Source: Arthrobacter crystallopoietes
Lineage (GTDB): Bacteria; Actinomycetota; Actinomycetes; Actinomycetales; Micrococcaceae
Assembly: GCF_002849715.1 (NCBI RefSeq)
Contig: NZ_CP018863.1
Coordinates: forward strand, 434,001 to 498,000
DNA: 64,000 bases
Reading direction: 5' to 3'
The translations under genes were made by a program, and so were the position numbers. The notes under the pieces were generated by a model. The model was given only the letters and a program-made list of their open reading frames with translations. It did not search any database and had not been told where the DNA came from. Of the stretch, positions 33,657 through 41,933 are shown piece by piece (the stretch's first letter is position 1; each line of letters opens with the position of its first letter).

Positions 33657-34757
33657 TCAGACGTCGCGGTCGACAACCGCCTCGGCGAACGCGGTCAGGG
33701 CCAGCTTGACGGTGCTTTCCGGCAGCCGTTCCAGGGCCGATTTGGCGTCGTCGGCCCACTTGCGCGCCACGGTCCAGGCTTCCGCCGTCACCGGGTGTTC
33801 GCGCAGCGCTTCGACGGCGCGGGCCAGGGCCTCGTCCGAGGTCAGGTCCGCGTCCACCAGCTTGAGGACGGAGGCCGCCGAGCTGTCGCCGGCCGCGGCG
33901 GCCTGGCGCAGCAGCAGGACCGGCAGCGTGGGCACGCCCTCGCGCAGATCAGTCCCGGGCGACTTGCCGGACTTGACCTTCAGCCCGGTGACATCGATGA
34001 CGTCGTCCGCGAGCTGGAAGGCCACGCCGACCTTTTCGCCGTATTCCAGCATCATGTCCACCACATCGGAACCGGCGTTGGCGAACATCGCGCCCAGCTG
34101 GCCCGAGGTCGCGATCAGCGAGCCGGTCTTGTCCGCGATCACCGAAAGGTAATGCTCCACGGGATCTTCGTCTTCGCGCGGTCCCACGGTTTCGTGCAGC
34201 TGGCCCAGCACCAGCCGTTCGAACGTGCGGGCCTGGATCTTGACGGCTTCCGGGCCGAGCTCCGAGACCAGGATGGAGGCGCGGGCAAAGATCAGGTCGC
34301 CGGCGAGGATCGCCACCTGGTTGCCCCAGACCTCATGGGCCGTGGGCGCGCCGCGGCGGTACGGGGCGGAGTCCATCACGTCGTCGTGATACAGGGTGGC
34401 GAGGTGGGTCAGCTCAACAACGACGGCGGCCTGCAGCACCTCGGGCACGGGGCCCTCCCCCAGCTGGGACGCCAGGATGGTCAGCAGCGGGCGGATGCGT
34501 TTGCCGCCGGCCTCGACGAGATGCCGGCTCGTGGTGTCCGCCAGCGGATCCGAGTGCGCGATGGCGGCACGCAGCCGCTTCTCCACTCGGGCCAGGGCCG
34601 TCGAAACGGCGGGCCCGAGAGCAGGATCCTGGGCCACCGGGGCGAAGCCCGCCGGCAGGTTCAGGCTGGTGGCGAGGGCGGCGGTGGCCGTGTCCAGCTC
34701 CAGGGAGTCCGGCACGCCGGCGCCTGCAGGAGTCCAGCTCGGTTTTGCGTCAGTCAC
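33657..34757 (-). CDS. Polyprenyl diphosphate synthase (menaquinone side chain)
   Basis: 366 aa, GTG start. First Asp-rich motif DDVMD in TLYHDDVMDSAPYRRG (near residue 125) and second DDVID in FQLADDVIDVTG (near 250). GKRIRPLL binds the homoallylic substrate. Makes a long-chain isoprenyl diphosphate such as hepta- or octaprenyl. Nine bases after menJ in a menG-menJ-synthase run, the same set found around Rv0558-Rv0562 of M. tuberculosis, so the product probably forms the menaquinone tail. Confidence 0.9.
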   Translation of the reverse strand: MTDAKPSWTPAGAGVPDSLELDTATAALATSLNLPAGFAPVAQDPALGPAVSTALARVEKRLRAAIAHSDPLADTTSRHLVEAGGKRIRPLLTILASQLGEGPVPEVLQAAVVVELTHLATLYHDDVMDSAPYRRGAPTAHEVWGNQVAILAGDLIFARASILVSELGPEAVKIQARTFERLVLGQLHETVGPREDEDPVEHYLSVIADKTGSLIATSGQLGAMFANAGSDVVDMMLEYGEKVGVAFQLADDVIDVTGLKVKSGKSPGTDLREGVPTLPVLLLRQAAAAGDSSAASVLKLVDADLTSDEALARAVEALREHPVTAEAWTVARKWADDAKSALERLPESTVKLALTAFAEAVVDRDV

Positions 34758-34766
34758 TGTATAACA

Positions 34767-36104
34767 CTAACTAATCGTCGGGGCAGATGGTGTGCGGCTG
34801 TGCGTGGAAAGGCCTTGGTTGGACGCCGGCGGCGTGAGCTTCTCCAACAGATGAATAACTCTATCCTCAAAACCCTTGCCGCCCTGGTCCGTCAGGTTGG
34901 CGAGCATCCGCACCACAAAGCGCATCAGCACCGGCACCGGCATTCCGGTCCGCAGTGCCAGCTTCATGATGGCAGGTTTTCCGATCAGGCCGGCAAAAAC
35001 GCGGCCCAGCGTGAAGTGGCTTCCCCAGTGGCCCTGGATAATGCCGGCGTAACGCGCCAGCGAGGAGTCGAAGCCGGCCTGGCTGAGGATCTGGCCATGC
35101 GAGCCTTCCAGCCGGCCGAAGGTGTCAATGATCAGGTCCGCGGCGTAGCGGGCCGATTCCATCGCGTAGGAAATGCCCTCGCCGTTGAACGGGCTGACCA
35201 TCCCGCCGGCGTCGCCGAGCAGCAGCAGCCCTGGAGAGTAGTGCGGAGTCCGGTTGAAGCCCATCGGCAGGGCCGCGCCGCGGATCTCGCCCACCTGGTT
35301 CTCCGGGCTGTAGCCCCACTCGGCGGGCATGGCAGCGGTCCAGTCCCGCAGCACCTGCTTGTAATCCAGCTTGCCGAAGGAGCGCGACGAGTTCAGGATG
35401 CCCAGGCCCACATTCGACGTGCCGTCCCCGACGCCGAAGACCCAGCCGTAGCCGGGCAGCGGATTGCCCTGGGCATCGGGCAGCTCCAGCCAGCCCTCCA
35501 TCCAGTCATCGTCGTGCCGGGGGCTGGTGAAGTACGTCCGCACGGCCACGCCCAGCGGCCGGTCGTCGCGTTTTTCAATGCCGAGGCTCAGGGCCGTGCG
35601 GGTTGAATTGCCGTCCGCCGCCAGCACGACGTCGGCGCTGAAGTCCTGCGTCTGCCCCGTTTTCCGGCCGTGCTCGTCCAGGATGTTGGCGCGCACCCCG
35701 GTGACCCGGCCGGCGTCGTTCCTCAGCGCGGTGGAAACGGAATGGCGTTCCAGCACCTTGGCACCGGCCGCCTCGGCATGGCGGGCCAGTTCCTCGTCAA
35801 AGCCCAGCCGGGTGCGGATCAAACCGTAGTCCGGGAAGTCCGAGAGCTCCGGCCAGGCAAGTTCCAGCCGCCGCCCGCCGGCGATCAGGCGCAGGCCCTT
35901 GTTGCGCCGCCAGCCAGCCGATTCCTCGTGCGGCAGGCCCAGCAGCTGGACCTCGCGGACCGCGCGCGGGGTCAGGCCGTCGCCGCACACCTTCTCGCGC
36001 GGAAACGACGTCTTTTCCAGCACGGTAACTTCAATACCCGCTTTGGCCAGATAGTAGGCAGCGGTTGAGCCGGCAGGTCCGGCCCCGACAATCAGAACGG
36101 ACAC
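34767..36104 (-). CDS. menJ: Geranylgeranyl-reductase family FAD enzyme, MenJ-like
   Basis: 445 aa from GTG 36104, two bases after the menG stop. FAD motif VLIVGAGPAGSTAAYYLA at the start, PREKVCGDGLTPRAV near 40 and GLLLLGDAGGMVSPFNGEGI near 290 are typical of the geranylgeranyl reductase family. MenJ of mycobacteria saturates one isoprene unit of menaquinone. The genomic place between menG and a polyprenyl synthase supports the same role here. Confidence 0.85.
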   Translation of the reverse strand: MSVLIVGAGPAGSTAAYYLAKAGIEVTVLEKTSFPREKVCGDGLTPRAVREVQLLGLPHEESAGWRRNKGLRLIAGGRRLELAWPELSDFPDYGLIRTRLGFDEELARHAEAAGAKVLERHSVSTALRNDAGRVTGVRANILDEHGRKTGQTQDFSADVVLAADGNSTRTALSLGIEKRDDRPLGVAVRTYFTSPRHDDDWMEGWLELPDAQGNPLPGYGWVFGVGDGTSNVGLGILNSSRSFGKLDYKQVLRDWTAAMPAEWGYSPENQVGEIRGAALPMGFNRTPHYSPGLLLLGDAGGMVSPFNGEGISYAMESARYAADLIIDTFGRLEGSHGQILSQAGFDSSLARYAGIIQGHWGSHFTLGRVFAGLIGKPAIMKLALRTGMPVPVLMRFVVRMLANLTDQGGKGFEDRVIHLLEKLTPPASNQGLSTHSRTPSAPTIS

Positions 36105-36106
36105 GG

Positions 36107-36868
36107 TTACAGCGCAGCCCTCGTGCCCCGGCGGCGGAGCGCAGTCTGGGCGTCGGCGTTGGCAGCTTCCGTCCGGCCCGGCTTGCGGGCGCGGTGGACG
36201 GCGACGATGCCGCCGGTGAGGTTGCGGTAGGCCACGTCCTGCCAGCCTTCCTCGGCGATCCACTGGGCCAGCTCGTTCTGGTTGGGCCAGGCGCGGATGG
36301 ATTCGGCCAGGTAGATATAGGAGTCCGGATTGGACGAGATCTTGCTGGCGATGGCCGGCAGCATCCGCATCAGGTATTCGGTGTACATGGTGCGCCAGAC
36401 CGGCAGGGTCGGCGAGGAGAACTCGGCGATGACCAGCCGGCCGCCGGGTTTGGTCACGCGCAGCATTTCCCGCAGCGCCTTGCGCGGTTCATTCACGTTG
36501 CGCAGGCCGAAGGAGATAGTCACGGCGTCGAAGGAGTTGTCGGCGAACGGCAGGCTCGTGGCGTCCCCGGCGACGAAGTCGATGTCCGGGCGGCGGCGCT
36601 TGCCCACCTGCAGCATGCCCAGCGAGAAGTCGCAGGCCACCACGTGGATGCCCGCATCGGCATAAGGCTCGCTGGAGGTGCCGGTTCCGGCGGCCAGATC
36701 CAGGACGCGCTGGCCCCGCTTGGCGCCGACGGCGTCCACCACAATCCGGCGCCACCGGCGGGTCTGCCCCATGGACAGAACGTCATTGACGACGTCGTAC
36801 TTTGGGGCGACGTCATCAAACATGGCTGCTACTTCATCAGGGCGCTTGTCCAGGGATGCACGGTTCAC
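36107..36868 (-). CDS. menG: Demethylmenaquinone methyltransferase
   Basis: 253 aa, GTG start. Class I SAM methyltransferase: [12 protein letters not shown] (motif I, near residue 57), [23 protein letters not shown] and the N-terminal [17 protein letters not shown], all hallmarks of UbiE/MenG. The last step of menaquinone synthesis. Leads the minus-strand run menG-menJ-prenyl synthase and is divergent from menF. Confidence 0.93.
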   Translation of the reverse strand: MNRASLDKRPDEVAAMFDDVAPKYDVVNDVLSMGQTRRWRRIVVDAVGAKRGQRVLDLAAGTGTSSEPYADAGIHVVACDFSLGMLQVGKRRRPDIDFVAGDATSLPFADNSFDAVTISFGLRNVNEPRKALREMLRVTKPGGRLVIAEFSSPTLPVWRTMYTEYLMRMLPAIASKISSNPDSYIYLAESIRAWPNQNELAQWIAEEGWQDVAYRNLTGGIVAVHRARKPGRTEAANADAQTALRRRGTRAAL

Positions 36869-37016
36869 CCGTTCATTGTCTCAAAGTTTGCCGCGCCGGT
36901 TTGCCGCGCCCCAAGACCCGGCGCGGGAGCGGCCGGCGTGGCCGCGCGACGGCGGGTGTGGGCCAGCTTGCACCGGTGCTTTGGCGCGCCGCCGGCGGGG
37001 TAACCTTGAAGTCATT

Positions 37017-38321
37017 ATGACCTCCCTGCGCGCCGTCACCGTTGACCTCGGTGAGCACTCTTCACCGACCGGAATAATGGACTATCTGGTCCGCGACGAC
37101 GTGCTCTGCTGGGTCCGCCGCGGCGGCGGCCTGGTCGGTTTCGGCGAGGTCGCCCGGTTCACCGATGCCGGTCCCGGACGGTTCCAGACCGCGGCCCGCT
37201 GGTGGCGGGAGCTGCAACAGGACGCCCAGGTGGACAACCCGGTGGGCCTGCCCGGCACCGGCCTGGTGGCTTTCGGCTCGTTCGCCTTCTCCAAAACCTC
37301 CGGCCACGCCTCACGGCTGATTGTTCCGCAGGTTGTTGTCGGCCTCGGCGAACAAGGCTGCTGGCTCACCTATATAACCGACGACGACGGCGCCGACCTC
37401 ACCGCCGAGACGGCCGAAGCCGCACTGGCCGGCTGGCTGGACGAAATTTCCGCCGAGCGTGGCGCCGAAACCGCCGACCGGCTGCACCCGGGGCAGGTTT
37501 CCGAAAGTGCCTTCAAAGCCGCGGTCGCGGCCGGCGTGGAGAAGATCTCCGGCGGCGGCCTGAGCAAGCTGGTGCTCGCCCGCGACGTGATCGCCGAGCT
37601 CTCCTCCCCCATCGCCACCGCCCAGGTGCTGCGCGAGCTGGCGATCCGCTACCAGGACTGCTGGACCTACGGCGTGGACGGCCTCATCGGCTCCACACCG
37701 GAGATGCTGATCAAGGTCGAGAACAACGTGGCGCGCGCCCGGGTCCTGGCCGGGACGCTGGACCGTGCCAACACCCACAAGATCGACGGCGAGTCCGACG
37801 CTGCCTACGCCGAACGGGTGCTCGCCGGCTCCGAGAAGCAGCAGCACGAGCACGAGATCGCCATCGACTCGTTGACGCGCAAACTGGAGCCGTACACCTC
37901 CGAGATGACCTCACACAGCGAACCCTTTGTGCTCGAATTGCCCAACGTGTGGCATCTGGCCTCCGACGTGTCGGCGGAGCTGTCCACCAATGGCGGCCAC
38001 GCGCCGTCGTCGTTGGAACTGGCCGAAGCCGTCCACCCCACCGCGGCGGTCTGCGGTACGCCCACCGAGGTGGCCGGCGCGCTGATCCGCGAGCTCGAGC
38101 AGATGGACCGCGGCCCTTACGCCGGTCCGGTGGGCTGGACCGACGGAGCCGGCAACGGCGAATGGGGTATTGCCCTGCGCGGTGCCGTGGTGGAAAGCCC
38201 CACCCGCGTGCGCCTCTACGCCGGCTGCGGGATCGTGGACGCTTCGACACCGGAAGCGGAACTGGCGGAAACCTGGGCGAAGTTCAGGCCCATGATTGAA
38301 GCCTTGGGCCTGCGCCGCTAG
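37017..38321 (+). CDS. menF: Isochorismate synthase
   Basis: 434 aa from ATG 37017; the frame stays open upstream without a better start. Chorismate-binding domain with KLVLARDV near residue 190, GSTPEMLIKV near 227, VLAGTLDRA near 245, the HPTAAVCGTP loop near 345 and AGCGIVDAS near 405. The first committed step of menaquinone formation. Divergent from menG with 148 bases between, so the two arms may share control. Confidence 0.92.
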   Translation: MTSLRAVTVDLGEHSSPTGIMDYLVRDDVLCWVRRGGGLVGFGEVARFTDAGPGRFQTAARWWRELQQDAQVDNPVGLPGTGLVAFGSFAFSKTSGHASRLIVPQVVVGLGEQGCWLTYITDDDGADLTAETAEAALAGWLDEISAERGAETADRLHPGQVSESAFKAAVAAGVEKISGGGLSKLVLARDVIAELSSPIATAQVLRELAIRYQDCWTYGVDGLIGSTPEMLIKVENNVARARVLAGTLDRANTHKIDGESDAAYAERVLAGSEKQQHEHEIAIDSLTRKLEPYTSEMTSHSEPFVLELPNVWHLASDVSAELSTNGGHAPSSLELAEAVHPTAAVCGTPTEVAGALIRELEQMDRGPYAGPVGWTDGAGNGEWGIALRGAVVESPTRVRLYAGCGIVDASTPEAELAETWAKFRPMIEALGLRR

Positions 38322-38414
38322 CCGTGGCCGAAGCACTCTTGCTGGTCGCGGCGCATAACAATTTGTACAGTTGGGCGGGTCTCGCTTGTTGACTAATAAG
38401 CAATCAATATAGCC

Positions 38415-38430
38415 TGTGAGGCATATCACC
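38415..38430. promoter_or_regulatory. CRP/GlxR-type site before amino-acid ABC importer
   Basis: TGTGAGGCATATCACC fits TGTGA-N6-TCACA with one mismatch at the last base. It lies 64-79 bases upstream of the importer binding-protein ATG. GlxR of corynebacteria uses this consensus and controls the gluABCD glutamate importer there, so a CRP-like regulator is a reasonable inference. Confidence 0.55.
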
Positions 38431-38493
38431 CGTTACCGAATGTTACGGCTAGACTTAAGCCGGATTTTTCATCAAAGAACAGGTAGGAAAGCC

Positions 38494-39303
38494 ATGCGCA
38501 CAAACGCATCCACGGTGGTCAAGGTATTCTCCGTCCTTGCCACGGGTACCCTGGCCCTCACCGCATGCGGTGGGGGCTCGTCTACGGACGGCGGCTCCCC
38601 GGCAGCTGACGGCAACGAGTTGGGCCTGGTGACCCCAGGCACGCTCACGGTCTGTTCCGACATTCCGTACCCGCCGTTCGAGTTCGAGGAAAACGGCGAA
38701 TACACCGGGTACGACATGGACCTGATCCGCGAGATCGCTACGGGCATGGGCCTGGAGACACAGATTCAGGATGTCGGCTTCGACGCCCTGCAGTCCGGCG
38801 TGGTCCTCGCCTCGGGACAGTGCGACATCGGCGCCAGCGCGATGACCATCACCGAGGAGCGCGAAGAGAACCTCGACTTCTCCGAGCCGTACTACGACTC
38901 GTTGCAGTCGCTGCTGGTTCCGGCCGATTCCGATATCAAGGCCATCGGGGATCTGGCAGGCAAGTCCGTGGGCGTGCAGCAGGGCACCACCGGCGAGGCG
39001 TACACCCGCGAGAACGTCCCGGCAGACACCGAGGTCCGAGCCTACCCGTCGGATGCCGAGCTGTTCCCGGCGCTCCAGTCTGGCGGCGTTGACGCCGTGC
39101 TGCAGGACCTCCCGGTCAACCTCGGCCATCTGGAGGGCGGCAAGTACGAGATCGTCGAAGAATACCCGACGGATGAGTCCTACGGTTTCGCTGTGAAGGA
39201 AGAGGGCAGCGAAGCTCTGCTGGAGGCAGTGAACGCCGAACTGGCCGAGCTGCGGGACAGCGGCAAGTACCAGGAGATCTACGACAAGTACTTCACCCAG
39301 TAA
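38494..39303 (+). CDS. Polar amino-acid ABC transporter substrate-binding lipoprotein
   Basis: 269 aa from ATG 38494 with AGGTAGGAAA upstream. Lipoprotein signal with lipobox LTAC (Cys near residue 25). SBP_bac_3 core: GTLTVCSDIPYPPFEFEENG, YDMDLIREIA, SAMTITEERE and YGFAVKEEGS. The family binds polar amino acids such as glutamate, glutamine, arginine or cystine; the ligand cannot be read. First gene of an SBP-permease-ATPase operon. Confidence 0.92.
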   Translation: MRTNASTVVKVFSVLATGTLALTACGGGSSTDGGSPAADGNELGLVTPGTLTVCSDIPYPPFEFEENGEYTGYDMDLIREIATGMGLETQIQDVGFDALQSGVVLASGQCDIGASAMTITEEREENLDFSEPYYDSLQSLLVPADSDIKAIGDLAGKSVGVQQGTTGEAYTRENVPADTEVRAYPSDAELFPALQSGGVDAVLQDLPVNLGHLEGGKYEIVEEYPTDESYGFAVKEEGSEALLEAVNAELAELRDSGKYQEIYDKYFTQ

Positions 39304-39312
39304 TGCCCTTAC

Positions 39313-39347
39313 AGCTTCGCCCCGGATCAGCCGTCCGGGGCGAAGCT
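39313..39347 (+). terminator. Intra-operon hairpin after binding-protein gene
   Basis: Perfect 14-base inverted repeat AGCTTCGCCCCGGA (39313-39326) and TCCGGGGCGAAGCT (39334-39347) with a 7-base loop, directly after the binding-protein stop and before the permease. No U-tract. A partial terminator or mRNA-stabilising stem of the kind that keeps the binding protein in excess over membrane subunits. Confidence 0.65.
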
Positions 39348-39376
39348 TGTCCTGAAGACCTCTGGAAGGCCTGAAT

Positions 39377-40162
39377 GTGAAACCGTCTACCCGTAGGCGC
39401 CTGTTCCGCGGCGTGCTCTACGCCATCTTCATCCTTGCCGTCGCCGCCGTCGTATTCGTCGCCGACTGGGAAGCAATCCAAACCAACTTCTTCAACCCCG
39501 AGGTTGCTGCCGCAGCCTTCCCCGAAGTCATCCTGATCGCTGCGAAGAACACGATTGTCTACACCGCAATCGCCTTCGTCGGAGGCCTGATCTTCGGCCT
39601 GCTGCTGGCGCTCATGAAGCTCTCCCCGGTGGGGCCCTATCGCTGGGTGGCCACCGCTTACATCGAAATCTTCCGTGGTTTGCCGGCACTGCTGGTGATC
39701 TTCGGTTTCGCGTTCGCCGTGCCGATCGCCTTCGACTGGCGGCCGCCGGGCGGCAGTGCCGGTGCCGGCCTGATCGCTTTGATTGTGGTCTCCGCCGCGT
39801 ACATCGCCGAGACCATCCGCGCGGGCATCGAGGCCGTACCCCCGGGCCAGCGCGAGGCAGCCCGCTCCCTGGGCATGAATCCGAGCTGGACCATGGTGTC
39901 CGTTGTCCTGCCGCAGGCCTTCCGCATCATCACCCCGCCGCTGACCAACGAACTGGTCATCCTGATCAAGGACACCTCGCTGCTGTTCATTGCCGGCATG
40001 GCGCTGAGTGAACGGGAACTGACCACCTTCGCCCGCGACGCCGTCTCGCAGCAGGCGAATGCAACACCGCTGATGGTGGCGGCGCTGATGTACCTGATCA
40101 TCACGCTCCCGCTCACCCAGCTGGTTGCCAAGCTTGAACGACACAACAAGAGAGGCCGGTAA
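39377..40162 (+). CDS. Amino-acid ABC transporter permease
   Basis: 261 aa, GTG start with GGAAGG 8 bases upstream. About five transmembrane helices and the HEQGALA-like coupling loop GQREAARSLGMNPSWTM, whose core REAARSLGM is conserved in polar amino-acid permeases. EIFRGLPALLVIF is also a hallmark. As the only permease gene it probably forms a homodimer. Three bases before the ATPase gene. Confidence 0.92.
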   Translation: MKPSTRRRLFRGVLYAIFILAVAAVVFVADWEAIQTNFFNPEVAAAAFPEVILIAAKNTIVYTAIAFVGGLIFGLLLALMKLSPVGPYRWVATAYIEIFRGLPALLVIFGFAFAVPIAFDWRPPGGSAGAGLIALIVVSAAYIAETIRAGIEAVPPGQREAARSLGMNPSWTMVSVVLPQAFRIITPPLTNELVILIKDTSLLFIAGMALSERELTTFARDAVSQQANATPLMVAALMYLIITLPLTQLVAKLERHNKRGR

Positions 40163-40165
40163 GCC

Positions 40166-40924
40166 ATGGCGACGGAGAGTTCCCTGCGAAAGGACCGTCC
40201 CGCAATCGAGGTCCGAGGCCTGTACAAGAGCTTCGGGGACAACGAAGTCCTCAAAGGCATCGACTTCCACGTCGACCAGGGCGAAGTGGTGTGCGTCATC
40301 GGGCCGTCCGGCTCGGGCAAGTCCACCCTGCTGCGGTGCGTGAACCGGCTGGAAGAACCCACCAAGGGAACCATCCTGGTGGAAGGCGTGGACATCACCG
40401 ACGAGGAAACGGACCTGGACAAGATCCGTACACGGATCGGCATGGTGTTCCAGCAGTTCAACCTTTTCCCGCACCTGAGCGTGCTGCGCAACCTCACCCT
40501 GGCCCAGCAACGGGCCAAGAAGCGCGGCAAGTCCGAGGCCGTCGAAACCGCCCGGCGCAACCTTGCCAAGGTCGGGCTGGACAACCGGGAGAACGCCTAT
40601 CCGACCCAGCTGTCCGGCGGCCAGCAGCAGCGCGTGGCGATCGCCCGGGCCCTGTCCATGAACCCGGACATGATGCTCTTCGACGAGCCAACCAGCGCAC
40701 TGGATCCGGAGCTTGTGGGCGACGTGCTGGAAGTCATGCGCCAGCTCGCCGACGAGGGCATGACCATGATGGTGGTGACCCATGAGATGGGCTTCGCCCG
40801 CGAAGTGGGCGACCGCGTGGTCTTTATGGACGGCGGAGTTGTTGTGGAGCAGGGCAAGCCCGAGGACGTACTGGGAAATCCACAGCACGAGCGCACCAAG
40901 GCCTTCCTCTCGAAGGTGCTCTGA
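40166..40924 (+). CDS. Amino-acid ABC transporter ATP-binding protein (GlnQ-like)
   Basis: 252 aa. Walker [17 protein letters not shown]-loop [13 protein letters not shown], signature [15 protein letters not shown], Walker [13 protein letters not shown] and switch [10 protein letters not shown], all typical of the GlnQ/HisP group. Ends the SBP-permease-ATPase operon; a terminator hairpin follows. Confidence 0.94.
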   Translation: MATESSLRKDRPAIEVRGLYKSFGDNEVLKGIDFHVDQGEVVCVIGPSGSGKSTLLRCVNRLEEPTKGTILVEGVDITDEETDLDKIRTRIGMVFQQFNLFPHLSVLRNLTLAQQRAKKRGKSEAVETARRNLAKVGLDNRENAYPTQLSGGQQQRVAIARALSMNPDMMLFDEPTSALDPELVGDVLEVMRQLADEGMTMMVVTHEMGFAREVGDRVVFMDGGVVVEQGKPEDVLGNPQHERTKAFLSKVL

Positions 40925-40947
40925 CCCCTCGCCCAGCATCCGTTTTC

Positions 40948-40975
40948 TGAGCTGCCGGCCTTGACCGGCAGCTCA
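40948..40975. terminator. Bidirectional terminator between convergent genes
   Basis: Perfect 11-base inverted repeat TGAGCTGCCGG (40948-40958) and CCGGCAGCTCA (40965-40975) with a 6-base loop, between the ABC ATPase gene and the convergent dioxygenase-like gene. The symmetric stem can serve both. Confidence 0.7.
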
Positions 40976-40978
40976 GAT

Positions 40979-41869
40979 TCAGATGGTGACGTTCAGCGAG
41001 GCGGTGTAGCCATCGGCCGCGGAGCCGGACATCGTGGCCAGCTGGTAGATCCCGCCGTCGTCGCCGAAGACGTTGTCCCTGGCCAGCGGCGTATTGGGGA
41101 AGTTCCGCCGGCTGACCTCGTACCCGGGAGCGGCGTAGGCGTCTGTACAGGCGGCCTCGGTCAGGGCGATCTGCGAAACCTTCAGGATCCGCCCGGCACT
41201 CGTGGCGTTGGACATAGACTCGAAAACTTCGAAGTGGATGTGCGGCCAGCGTCCGTTGTAGGCACCGGGAAAGACGGTCGTAAACGTCACCTGCCCGTTG
41301 GCGTCGGCTTCCTGCACACCGCGCAGGAAGTTCTCGCCTTGCAGGCCGGAATCGTAGATCGAGTATCTGCCGTCCCGGTCGCAGTGCCAGACATAGACCG
41401 CGGCCCCGGCGAGCGCCTTGCAGCCGTTGGCGTTGTCCAGCAGGGTCAGCGTGAACTTCAGCGGCACGCCCTCCGCCCTCGTTGTCGAACCGTTGAAGCT
41501 GGACGTGATATCGCTCCGGACCACGCCTGATGCCTCCAGCACATTCGGGCCGTTGGAGCCGTCGCCGGGGAAGGGACCGGCGGTTTCATCCGGCATCTCC
41601 GCCCCGCACTCAGCGATGGCACGGGTCACCGTGGACGACGGCGTAGCGGCGCCGGAAGCGGATGCCGTTGCGGAGGCCGAACCTGCCGCGGGAGGTGACG
41701 TGGCCGCCGGCGTTGTTGAGCCGTTGGTGGTGCCTGAGGGAGTGCAGGCGGCCAAGGCCGCCATCGTGCCGGCGCTGAAGAACAAGCCGAGCGTGCGCCG
41801 GCGGCTCAGCACGTTCAGGTCGAATTCGAGTCCGCGGTCGTGGTCAGGGTGGGGCATCTGGTTCGTCAT
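40979..41869 (-). CDS. Secreted intradiol-dioxygenase-like lipoprotein
   Basis: 296 aa. Tat-type signal with SRRRTLG and a lipobox LAAC (Cys near residue 42), then a Ser/Thr/Ala-rich tether to about 85. The core carries AVYVWHCDRDGRYSIYD and FPGAYNGRWPHIHFEVF, which match the intradiol ring-cleavage dioxygenase fold and include the Tyr and His residues that would bind Fe(III). Known exported relatives are poorly characterised; cleavage of catechol-like compounds outside the membrane is plausible but not shown. Monocistronic. Confidence 0.85.
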   Translation of the reverse strand: MTNQMPHPDHDRGLEFDLNVLSRRRTLGLFFSAGTMAALAACTPSGTTNGSTTPAATSPPAAGSASATASASGAATPSSTVTRAIAECGAEMPDETAGPFPGDGSNGPNVLEASGVVRSDITSSFNGSTTRAEGVPLKFTLTLLDNANGCKALAGAAVYVWHCDRDGRYSIYDSGLQGENFLRGVQEADANGQVTFTTVFPGAYNGRWPHIHFEVFESMSNATSAGRILKVSQIALTEAACTDAYAAPGYEVSRRNFPNTPLARDNVFGDDGGIYQLATMSGSAADGYTASLNVTI

Positions 41870-41933
41870 GGGTTCCTTTCTAGCCGGGAACCCTACGCTT
41901 CGGTTATGACTGGTCCGCGCTCCCCGCCCGATG

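Noticed and set aside
38433..38448. GTTACC/GTTACG repeat before the amino-acid importer as an operator.
   Set aside because: It is a short imperfect direct repeat without symmetry; the adjacent TGTGA-N6-TCACC site is the better signal.
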